Origin: Ruminococcaceae bacterium UBA2857
GTDB lineage: Bacteria > Bacillota > Clostridia > Oscillospirales > Acutalibacteraceae
Length of the DNA: 10,891 bases
Direction: 5' to 3'
Assembly: GCA_002350705.1 (NCBI GenBank)
Contig: DEFH01000035.1
Span: 1-10,891, forward strand
A model generated the notes under the pieces. That model had not been told where the DNA came from. It did not search any database and was given only the letters and a program-made list of their open reading frames with translations. Position numbers and translations under genes: made by a program. Positions 1 through 5,264 of the stretch are shown piece after piece. Positions within the stretch are counted from its first letter, which is position 1, and the number at the start of each line of letters is the position of its first letter.

Positions 1-60
1 TTTTTTCATGCGGTTGCCATGTTGATTTCGACAGAAATCTGATGAATTATTTTTTGTCCC

Positions 61-89
61 TTGCAAAAAATAAGAATATGTATTATAAT
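61..89 (+). promoter_or_regulatory. Sigma-A-type promoter of the DUF1858-trmK-nif3-rqcH cluster
   Basis: A -35 TTGCAA (61-66) and a perfect -10 TATAAT (84-89) are separated by 17 bases, with a T-rich stretch just upstream. Transcription would start near 96, about 28 bases before the first start codon. No comparable promoter is seen before the next three genes, so this one probably serves the whole cluster. Predicted from sequence only. Confidence 0.7.
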
Positions 90-123
90 ACTATTATCTT
101 ATGAACAGAAAGGATTTTGCAAA

Positions 124-327
124 ATGGCACAGATTACAAAAGATACGATTATCGGAGATATTCTGGATATTGACGAAACAACCGCACCGATTTTCCTGTC
201 AATCGGTATGCATTGCTTAGGCTGCCCGGCTTCCCGAGGCGAGACAGTGGAACAGGCCTGCATGGTACACGGTGTGGATCCTGACGAACTCATCGCCAAG
301 GTCAACGAACACATCAAAGACAAATAA
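124..327 (+). CDS. DUF1858 domain protein (small CxxC, hybrid-cluster-protein-associated type)
   Basis: A 67-residue protein that is essentially one DUF1858 domain. It has the N-terminal pattern ITKDTIIGDILD, then GMHCLGCPAS with the CxxC pair C31/C34, then GETVEQAC with C46. Members of this family are often annotated as 'hybrid cluster protein-associated redox disulfide domain'; the biochemical role is not established, and a redox or metal role is only inferred from the cysteines. The ATG at 124 is chosen because AGAAAGGA (107-114) lies 9 bases upstream. The same frame is open back to 61, but that part overlaps the promoter and has no ribosome binding site. It is the first gene of the cluster, 13 bases before trmK. 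There is no signal peptide or membrane segment. Confidence 0.85.
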   Translation: MAQITKDTIIGDILDIDETTAPIFLSIGMHCLGCPASRGETVEQACMVHGVDPDELIAKVNEHIKDK

Positions 328-340
328 GAGGTGCTGCCTG

Positions 341-1018
341 ATGATGTTCAGACTCGATGAAAGACTGTCCCTGTGTGCGGAGTTTGTCCGTGAAGGAACA
401 AGGCTTGCCGATGTCGGAACCGATCATGCATATCTTCCCGTGTGGCTCGCTCTTAACGGAAAAATCCGCTCTGCTGTTGCGTGTGATGTCAGAGTCGGTC
501 CTCTTGAAAATGCGAAAGCAAATATTCTTCGCTTCGGTGTATCGAATATTGTTTCGACAGCTCTTTCAGACGGACTGGACAATCTGGAGCCCGACAGTGC
601 CGACGATATTGTTATTGCCGGCATGGGCGGAGAGCTTACCGCTAAAATCATTATGAGAACGCAGTGGCTTCGTGACAGGGATAAACGGCTGATTTTACAG
701 CCTATGACCCGTGCGGATGCACTGCGTTTGTTTTTATGCGAAAACGGCTTTTGCCTTCAGGAAGAAAAGGCGTGTGTTTCGGCTCGGAAAAGCTATTCTG
801 TGATGGTGTGGCATTATGACGGACAAATTCGTGAATGTCAAGATGTGTTTCGTTATATCGGTCTGCTGGAGCAGGATGATTCCGATGAAGCCAGACAATA
901 TATTGCGGTGATTAACGGAAAATTAAAGAAAAAACTGCTTGGTTTTGCCGCAGATTCGGAGGAGTATGCCCGACTCTGTGAAGTGACGGCAAGACTGGAT
1001 TTTTTGACAAGGAAGTGA
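341..1018 (+). CDS. trmK: tRNA (adenine(22)-N(1))-methyltransferase TrmK
   Basis: A 225-residue Rossmann-fold SAM-dependent methyltransferase of the TrmK/YqfN (COG2384) family, which methylates N1 of A22 in the D-loop of certain tRNAs in Gram-positive bacteria. Visible motifs are the SAM-binding motif I DVGTDHAYLP (24-33), an acidic residue after the second strand (D49), LSDGLDNL (75-82), IVIAGMGGE (90-98) and LQPM (119-122). The C-terminal ~50 residues are helical and charged, as in the family's coiled-coil tail. Length is close to the B. subtilis enzyme. The start is ATG 341, with AGAGGTG (327-333) 7 bases upstream; ATG 344 is an equally possible start. The next gene begins 4 bases after the stop. 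A trmK-nif3 pair is the usual Firmicutes order (yqfN-yqfO), which supports both calls. Confidence 0.93.
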   Translation: MMFRLDERLSLCAEFVREGTRLADVGTDHAYLPVWLALNGKIRSAVACDVRVGPLENAKANILRFGVSNIVSTALSDGLDNLEPDSADDIVIAGMGGELTAKIIMRTQWLRDRDKRLILQPMTRADALRLFLCENGFCLQEEKACVSARKSYSVMVWHYDGQIRECQDVFRYIGLLEQDDSDEARQYIAVINGKLKKKLLGFAADSEEYARLCEVTARLDFLTRK

Positions 1019-1022
1019 ATGT

Positions 1023-1778
1023 ATGACGACGGCAAAGGAAATTTATGATTTTATCAACGGCTTTGCTCCTTTTGATACACAAATGAGCTTTGACAATGCG
1101 GGACTGCTGATAGGAGATGAAAATACGGCTTCTGATATGGTGATCGTATCACTTGACGTGACATCAGAGGTGATTCAGGAAGCGTGCCGCAAAAATGCGA
1201 AAATTATTGTGACGCATCATCCCGTTATTTTCAATCCCCTGAAAACGATATCTTCTCACAGTGTACCTTATATGGCAGCCAAAAGCAATATTACCATTAT
1301 TTCGGCTCATACCAATCTGGATATAGCCAGAGGCGGTGTCAATGACACGCTGGCAGAGTGTGCGGGAGTGATTGCAGAGAAATATTTTGATGATGTCTGT
1401 ATGCTGACAGGGCATCTTGAGGAGCCTACATACAGTACCGCCTTTGCAGCGGATTTAATGAATACGCTTGATATCAGCGGAATGCGTTTCACGGATGTTT
1501 GTCCGAAAATCTATAAAGTAGCCGTGTCATGCGGTGCAGGAGGAAACAATATTTTCCTTGCTCAAAAACAGGGGGTGGATGCTTTCATTACAGGCGAAAT
1601 GAAACACCATGAAATTTTGTTTGCGAATGAGCATAATATTTCCGTATTTGATCTGGGACACTTTAATTCAGAGGATTTGATCATTCCCAAGCTGGTAAGC
1701 AGTCTGTCGAATTTCTTCCCCGACACGATATTTCAGAAATCCGAAATTTTCAGCGACAAGCTGATTTATCTTAACTGA
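1023..1778 (+). CDS. Nif3-like dinuclear metal center protein (DUF34/NIF3)
   Basis: A 251-residue protein of the NIF3/YbgI/YqfO family, which forms toroidal hexamers with a two-metal site per subunit. The metal ligands expected for the family are present: H65-H66 in VTHHPVIF, D100 in SAHTNLD, and H213 and E217 in LGHFNSED. The length matches the short E. coli YbgI form; the PII-like insertion of B. subtilis YqfO is absent. The true substrate is unsettled: automatic annotations say 'GTP cyclohydrolase 1 type 2 homolog', but that activity should not be assumed. The start ATG 1023 has AAGGAAG at 1009-1015 with a suitable spacer, overlapping the end of trmK. Four bases separate it from trmK and 14 from rqcH, so co-expression is likely. 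Confidence 0.92.
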   Translation: MTTAKEIYDFINGFAPFDTQMSFDNAGLLIGDENTASDMVIVSLDVTSEVIQEACRKNAKIIVTHHPVIFNPLKTISSHSVPYMAAKSNITIISAHTNLDIARGGVNDTLAECAGVIAEKYFDDVCMLTGHLEEPTYSTAFAADLMNTLDISGMRFTDVCPKIYKVAVSCGAGGNNIFLAQKQGVDAFITGEMKHHEILFANEHNISVFDLGHFNSEDLIIPKLVSSLSNFFPDTIFQKSEIFSDKLIYLN

Positions 1779-1792
1779 CAGGAGATTTTAAT

Positions 1793-3529
1793 ATGGCACT
1801 TGACGGAGCTTTTTTAAGACATATCAAAAAAGAGCTGGAAGAAAATCTGCTCAACAGCAAGGCAGATAAAATCTATCAGCCATCAAGGGATGAAATCATC
1901 TTGTCCATGCGTTCCCGTGAGGGTACGAAAAAACTGCTGCTTTCAGCCAGAGCCAACAGTCCCCGTATCAATATTACGGCAAGCACTCCCGAAAATCCCA
2001 AAGTGCCGCCTATGCTGTGTATGCTTTTGAGAAAGAGACTCTCCGGTGCAAGACTGAGAGCCGTCAGACAGCCCGAACTGGAAAGACTGCTGTTTCTGGA
2101 TTTTGAAGGCACCAATGAGCTTGGTGACATGGTGATGATGTCGCTTGCGGTTGAAATCATGGGACAGTACAGCAATATTATTTTCATAGACGGTGACGGC
2201 ATGATAATAGATGCAGTCAAGCGTGTAGATGCATCTATGTCTTCCCGGAGACTTATCCTGCCGGGGATGAAATATGAACAGCCGCCAAAGCAAAACAAGC
2301 TTTGTATATTGGAACATGATGCAGAGACCATTATCACAGCGGTGCAGGGCATTTCCAAAAATATGCCGCTTTCCAAGGCATTACTGGCGACAGTGCAGGG
2401 AATTTCTCCGATTATCTGTAGGGAGTGGGAGTATCTGACAGGACACGGCAGAGAAGTATATTTGTCAGAACTTGACGAAGAAAAAATTTCCCGACTGCGA
2501 TTTTTCCTGAAACGAACCATTCAAACAGTGAGAGAGTGTACGGGAGAGCCGTATCTTCTGATAGACCATACCAAAAAGCCGTTTGATTTTACATTTGAGT
2601 ATATCCAGCAATATGGCACAGGGAGAGCTTTCAAAGAAACAGAGAGTTTCTGCGAACTGCTGGACAGATATTATGCAAGGCGTGATATGCTGGAAACGAT
2701 ACGGCAAAAATCAGATGACCTCAACCGACTGCTTTCCAATACGGCATCCCGTTTAATCAAAAAAATCTATCTGCAAAACGAAGAGCTTTCCGCCTGTGCA
2801 GACAGGGAGTATTTCAGAATATGCGGTGATTTGATACAAGCGAATCTGTACCGTATTGAAAAAGGTATGACGGAATGTGAAGTGGAAAACTTCTATGATG
2901 AAAATCTTTCCAAAATGAAAATAGCGTTGGAGCCTGCTTTATCGCCTGCGGAAAACTCTCAGAGATACTACAAGAAGTATCGGAAAGCCAAAACAGCCGA
3001 ACAGATTCTTCAGGTGCAGATTACCAAAGCCGAAGAAGAACTGGATTATATTTCCTCTGTACTGGACAGCCTTTCACGAGCCGAGAGTGTGAGAGAGCTT
3101 GATGAAATTCGTCAGGAGCTTGCAGAGCAGGGATATCTGAAAGCCAAAGGCAAAAAACAAAAACAGGAATCTGCTTTGCCGCCGCTGGAATTTACTTCCG
3201 GAACGGGCTTTAAAATCCTTGTGGGACGCAACAACAAACAAAATGACCGTCTGACGCTGAAATATGCCAATAAAAATGATATATGGCTTCATGCAAAGGA
3301 CATACCGGGTTCCCATACGATTATTATCACCAATGGTCGGGAAGTGGATGAAAATACATTGCTGTATGCCGCTTCACTTGCCGCCTCTCATTCCAAAGCC
3401 AAGGATTCGGGCAAAGTACCTGTTGACTATACCAAAATACGTTTTGTCAGCAAACCACAGGGAGCCAAGCCCGGCAGAGTGATATATATCAATCAGAAAA
3501 CCCTGTTTGTAAGTCCTGTTTCTTCTTGA
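1793..3529 (+). CDS. rqcH: Rqc2/RqcH-type NFACT protein (ribosome-associated quality control)
   Basis: A 578-residue NFACT protein, the bacterial counterpart of Rqc2/NEMF, also annotated as fibronectin-binding protein FbpA/YloA. In B. subtilis RqcH binds 50S subunits carrying stalled peptidyl-tRNA and recruits tRNA-Ala to add C-terminal alanine tails as degradation tags. Domains in order: NFACT-N (about 1-145, with MLLRKRL and EIMGQYSNIIFID at 122-134), a middle helix-hairpin-helix region (about 170-280), a long coiled coil (about 290-450) and NFACT-R (about 465-575, with DIWLHAKDIPGSH at 496-508 and QGAKPGRVIYINQKT at 556-570). The position matching the D97-R98 pair of B. subtilis reads E97-R98. 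The start ATG 1793 has CAGGAGA (1779-1785) 7 bases upstream. It is the last gene of the cluster and no hairpin terminator follows it. Confidence 0.93.
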   Translation: MALDGAFLRHIKKELEENLLNSKADKIYQPSRDEIILSMRSREGTKKLLLSARANSPRINITASTPENPKVPPMLCMLLRKRLSGARLRAVRQPELERLLFLDFEGTNELGDMVMMSLAVEIMGQYSNIIFIDGDGMIIDAVKRVDASMSSRRLILPGMKYEQPPKQNKLCILEHDAETIITAVQGISKNMPLSKALLATVQGISPIICREWEYLTGHGREVYLSELDEEKISRLRFFLKRTIQTVRECTGEPYLLIDHTKKPFDFTFEYIQQYGTGRAFKETESFCELLDRYYARRDMLETIRQKSDDLNRLLSNTASRLIKKIYLQNEELSACADREYFRICGDLIQANLYRIEKGMTECEVENFYDENLSKMKIALEPALSPAENSQRYYKKYRKAKTAEQILQVQITKAEEELDYISSVLDSLSRAESVRELDEIRQELAEQGYLKAKGKKQKQESALPPLEFTSGTGFKILVGRNNKQNDRLTLKYANKNDIWLHAKDIPGSHTIIITNGREVDENTLLYAASLAASHSKAKDSGKVPVDYTKIRFVSKPQGAKPGRVIYINQKTLFVSPVSS

Positions 3530-3555
3530 AAATGTCCTGCCGGCTGTGATATAAT
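3526..3555 (+). promoter_or_regulatory. Promoter of the Rpn-family gene, overlapping the rqcH stop
   Basis: A -35 TTGAAA (3526-3531) and an extended -10 TGATATAAT (3547-3555; core TATAAT 3550-3555) with an 18-base spacer. The -35 overlaps the rqcH stop codon at 3527-3529. Transcription would start near 3562, immediately before the ribosome binding site AAGGGGAG (3565-3572), giving a very short leader. The gene can therefore be expressed separately from the housekeeping cluster, although read-through from rqcH is also possible. Confidence 0.65.
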
Positions 3556-3578
3556 AGAGACCATAAGGGGAGATTCCA

Positions 3579-4394
3579 ATGAATATCGAAGAACAGTTAA
3601 GACAGCAATATGCTACACTTCCGTTTTCTGATAATTTTATGTTTACTCATGTTATGGAAAATTTGAATATTGCCCGAAAAGTCATCAAAATTATTTTGCA
3701 GGAAGAAATACCGGATATAGATAAAAGTGATATTGAAAAAACAGTGGAAACAAGTGTCGGCATACATGGTGTAAGATATGATGTGCATATCAGAACAGCA
3801 GAAGGAGAAATCATATACAATGTTGAAATGCAGCAAACAGATAAAAAAAATCTGCCGAAACGCATGAGATATTATCAGGCGACTGCCGATACAAGTTTCC
3901 TGCAAAAAAATACGGATTATAACGCACTGCCAAAATATTATACGATTTTTATCTGCAAATACGATCCTTTTGGAACAGAGGTGGCTTTGCATAAATTTTG
4001 TAATTATGATGTTGCCGGCCATCTTCCTTTGGGTGATGAAACATACAAAGTTGTTCTGAATGTTCTGGGGACAACTGACAGAAAGGAGTTGCAGGGTTTT
4101 ATGGATTATGTAACAAACGGTATTGTGTCTGACGATACAACGCAGGATATTGACACAGAAGTTAATAAAATCCGTCAGAATTCTGTTTTAATGAAAGATT
4201 ATCTTGATATGAAGATTCGTGATGACGAGCTGAAAAATGAAAGCCGTGCGGAAGGACGTGCGGAAGGACGTACAGAAGGTCGTCTGGAGACTTTGAAACA
4301 GGCGATAGAATCCCTGAAAAAAACAATGAGCATTGAAGCGATTGTAGCAATGTTTAATATCAGTGATTCCGAGCGAAAAATACTTGCTATCTGA
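3579..4394 (+). CDS. Rpn family recombination-promoting nuclease / PD-(D/E)XK nuclease family putative transposase
   Basis: A 271-residue protein of the Rpn/PDDEXK_2 group. Its N-terminus (LPFSDNFMFTHVM, 14-26) and core (GVRYDVHI with D68, then IIYNVEMQ with E83 and Q85) fit the D...ExQ nuclease core, followed by the family's RMRYYQA helix (95-101). Related E. coli RpnA proteins cleave DNA and raise RecA-independent recombination; whether this copy is active is unknown. The charged tail contains a tandem AEGR/TEGR repeat (224-235), common in this family, and ends with a helical segment that looks like a small HTH (SIEAIVAMFNISDSE, 251-265). It has its own promoter and a strong ribosome binding site (AAGGGGAG, 7 bases before ATG), and a hairpin terminator 9 bases after the stop. 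Such genes are usually multicopy and mobile-like. No terminal inverted repeats or target duplications are seen. Confidence 0.85.
   Translation: MNIEEQLRQQYATLPFSDNFMFTHVMENLNIARKVIKIILQEEIPDIDKSDIEKTVETSVGIHGVRYDVHIRTAEGEIIYNVEMQQTDKKNLPKRMRYYQATADTSFLQKNTDYNALPKYYTIFICKYDPFGTEVALHKFCNYDVAGHLPLGDETYKVVLNVLGTTDRKELQGFMDYVTNGIVSDDTTQDIDTEVNKIRQNSVLMKDYLDMKIRDDELKNESRAEGRAEGRTEGRLETLKQAIESLKKTMSIEAIVAMFNISDSERKILAI
4245..4280 (+). repeat. Three tandem 12-base units inside the Rpn gene
   Basis: Units at 4245-4256 and 4257-4268 are identical (cgtgcggaagga). The third, 4269-4280, differs at three positions (cgtacagaaggt). They encode RAEG-RAEG-RTEG. Because the unit is a multiple of three, slippage would lengthen or shorten the linker before the C-terminal helix without breaking the frame. 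Confidence 0.85.
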
Positions 4395-4403
4395 ACCAAA
4401 TAA

Positions 4404-4442
4404 AAAAGCGATATGTCAATTTTGCATTGGCATATCGCTTTT
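4404..4442. terminator. Bidirectional intrinsic terminator between the Rpn gene and the XRE gene (hairpin copy 1)
   Basis: A 16-pair stem (4404-4419 with 4427-4442, one G-U pair) and a 7-base loop. An A-run on the left and a T-run on the right let it act as an intrinsic terminator in both directions. It lies between the convergent Rpn (+) and XRE (-) genes; the XRE stop codon (4441-4443) overlaps the right arm. Its left arm is identical to that of the hairpin at 5555-5592. Confidence 0.85.
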
Positions 4443-4668
4443 ATTTGTTCATTTTCGGGTTGTCGGTTCTGCCAAGCAGATAATCAATCGAAACATCAAA
4501 AAAATCCGCAAACATAATCAGCGTTTTATAATCAGCCTGTCGTTTTTCACGTTCATAGCGGCTGATGGTATTTTGTGACATATTGAGTTCTATAGAAAGT
4601 CTGATTTGTGTCAGATGTCTTTTCTTCCGTAGTTCTTTCAATCTGAAAATTGGATTCGTCCCCTTCAA
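4441..4668 (-). CDS. Small XRE-family (Cro/CI-type HTH) transcriptional regulator
   Basis: A 75-residue protein that is almost entirely one HTH_3 domain: RLKELRKKRHLTQ (9-21), the turn and recognition helix NMSQNTISRYERE (29-41), and the closing VSIDYLLGRTD (59-69) typical of Cro/CI-like repressors. There is no second domain, so it probably binds DNA as a dimer. The start is uncertain. TTG 4668 gives 75 residues but has only a weak AAGAACG upstream. A strong AAGGGG (4665-4660) lies inside that reading, 9 bases before an ATT codon (4650-4648) that would give the family-like start (M)FRLKEL. It faces away from the short gene at 4750, with a palindromic operator between, so it probably represses that gene and itself. 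Confidence 0.85.
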   Translation of the reverse strand: MKGTNPIFRLKELRKKRHLTQIRLSIELNMSQNTISRYEREKRQADYKTLIMFADFFDVSIDYLLGRTDNPKMNK

Positions 4669-4675
4669 TGCGTTC

Positions 4676-4704
4676 TTGACAGAAGTATACCAAACTGGTA
4701 TAAT
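4676..4704 (+). promoter_or_regulatory. Consensus promoter of the short gene next to the XRE regulator
   Basis: A perfect -35 TTGACA (4676-4681), a 17-base spacer and a perfect extended -10 TGGTATAAT (4696-4704). A promoter this strong normally needs repression, and palindromes overlap it. On the opposite strand an extended -10 TGGTATACT (core 4689-4684) overlaps the same site and could drive the XRE gene with a very short leader. Confidence 0.8.
4686..4702. promoter_or_regulatory. Operator palindrome O1 of the XRE regulator
   Basis: TATACCA (4686-4692), AAC, TGGTATA (4696-4702): a perfect 7-base inverted repeat with a 3-base centre. It covers the spacer and -10 of the + strand promoter and the -10 of the putative - strand promoter. 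Occupancy would block both. Assignment to the adjacent regulator is inferred from position. Confidence 0.65.
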
Positions 4705-4714
4705 TTATATTATC

Positions 4715-4723
4715 CCAATTTGG
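4715..4723. promoter_or_regulatory. Second, shorter operator-like palindrome O2
   Basis: CCAA-T-TTGG, with a flanking T, resembles the core of O1 (CCAAACTGGT compared with CCAATTTGGT). The two cores start 24 bases apart, a little over two helical turns, so dimers could bind on roughly the same face. It lies just downstream of the -10, near the expected transcription start. Confidence 0.45.
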
Positions 4724-4749
4724 TTAATTTACAAAAGGGAGTGGTAAAA

Positions 4750-4920
4750 TTGACGGATAAATTGTTGGATATAGATTTTGAGTTTGAGGCAGGACATCTC
4801 GAAAATGGTGTGTGGCTTCCGCAGAAGTGCAGTGATGACGGCAGAATTGATATCAAATTTTCGATTACCAATAACAGCGACTATCGTATGGTATATAAAA
4901 ATGTTAAAAATATAAAATAA
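4750..4920 (+). CDS. Short gene of unknown function, possibly the 5' part of a broken gene
   Basis: Read from TTG 4750, with AAGGGAG (4735-4741) 8 bases upstream, it gives 56 residues. GTG 4741 is in frame but lies inside the ribosome binding site. There is no signal peptide or membrane segment. Residues such as ENGVWLP and RIDIKFSITNNS look like the beginning of a beta-sandwich-like domain, and the protein then stops abruptly in a lysine- and asparagine-rich, AT-rich end. From memory, some clostridial hypothetical proteins have an N-terminal 'I.F.NNS' strand followed later by a 'WENxWYN' motif. The ORF ending at 5555 carries LENIWYN, so the two may be halves of one gene. It is driven by the XRE-controlled promoter. 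Function not recognised. Confidence 0.6.
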   Translation: MTDKLLDIDFEFEAGHLENGVWLPQKCSDDGRIDIKFSITNNSDYRMVYKNVKNIK

Positions 4921-4971
4921 AATTATATTATTTTAATCAAAAATATATTATGTGAATTTTTTATAAAATAG

Positions 4972-5000
4972 TTGAAATTATTTTCATAAAGTTGTATAAT
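4972..5000 (+). promoter_or_regulatory. Promoter of the candidate small RNA
   Basis: A -35 TTGAAA (4972-4977), exactly 17 bases, and a perfect -10 TATAAT (4995-5000). The predicted start is near 5007. No ribosome binding site or credible ORF follows within the transcript, which points to a non-coding product. Confidence 0.75.
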
Positions 5001-5006
5001 ACAATT

Positions 5007-5131
5007 ATAAGAGACAAACCCGTAGGAACTGTATGTTGCAGGTTGCATGGGGAAGATAGCTGAAACACCGCTCCTCCTGTGCGTAAAATGTACAAGGTCA
5101 TATGGACACCTTGTTTCGCACGATATTTTTT
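5007..5131 (+). ncRNA. Candidate structured small RNA of about 125 bases
   Basis: It is defined by a near-consensus promoter at one end and an intrinsic terminator at the other, with no reading frame inside. Possible 5' structure: CCCGU (5019-5023) with AUGGG (5047-5051), enclosing CUGUA (5029-5033)/UGCAG (5037-5041) with a UGU loop. An alternative long-range pairing is CGUAGGA (5021-5027) with UCCUGUG (5075-5081). That pairing would use bases 5079-5081, which also form the foot of the terminator, so the two folds exclude each other. It does not match the conserved sequences I know for tmRNA, SRP RNA, RNase P, 6S or the common riboswitches. Its class is unknown. It could be a stand-alone sRNA, or a leader whose downstream gene is lost. 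Confidence 0.5.
5079..5131 (+). terminator. Intrinsic terminator of the candidate small RNA
   Basis: The foot is GTGCG (5079-5083) with CGCAC (5117-5121), and the upper stem is ACAAGGT (5092-5098) with ACCTTGT (5108-5114), separated by an internal loop. A run of six T (5126-5131) follows 4 bases later. Confidence 0.65.
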
Positions 5132-5264
5132 GTATCGTTTATATTTATTTTTTTAAGTAGTCCCAATAAAATGGGATAGAGGGTGCGTGTTACACCCATT
5201 TGTAGTAAATGTAGCTTGAACTGCATTGAACAACAAAGAAAAACACTTTTTAATAAAAATTTGA

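Noticed and set aside
1..9. Possible leftward gene starting at ATG 9 on the - strand
   Set aside because: Only three codons are visible, and no clear ribosome binding site precedes them.
1876..2520. 214-codon open frame on the - strand inside rqcH
   Set aside because: Ser/Ile-rich mirror frame of the rqcH coding sequence; no start signals and no recognisable domain.
4245..4280. Tandem repeats considered as a CRISPR or regulatory array
   Set aside because: Units are 12 bases, contiguous and in frame within the Rpn coding sequence; there are no spacers and no cas genes.
3579..4394. Rpn gene considered as part of a complete insertion sequence
   Set aside because: No terminal inverted repeats or target-site duplications were found around the gene, and its promoter is embedded in the end of rqcH.
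4363..4747. Two short + strand frames over the XRE gene
   Set aside because: Mirror frames of the XRE coding region and the terminator; no ribosome binding sites.
4986..5131. Small RNA considered as tmRNA, SRP RNA, RNase P RNA, 6S RNA or a known riboswitch
   Set aside because: None of the conserved sequence blocks of these families that I can recall is present, and the size is wrong for tmRNA and RNase P. A covariance-model search would decide.
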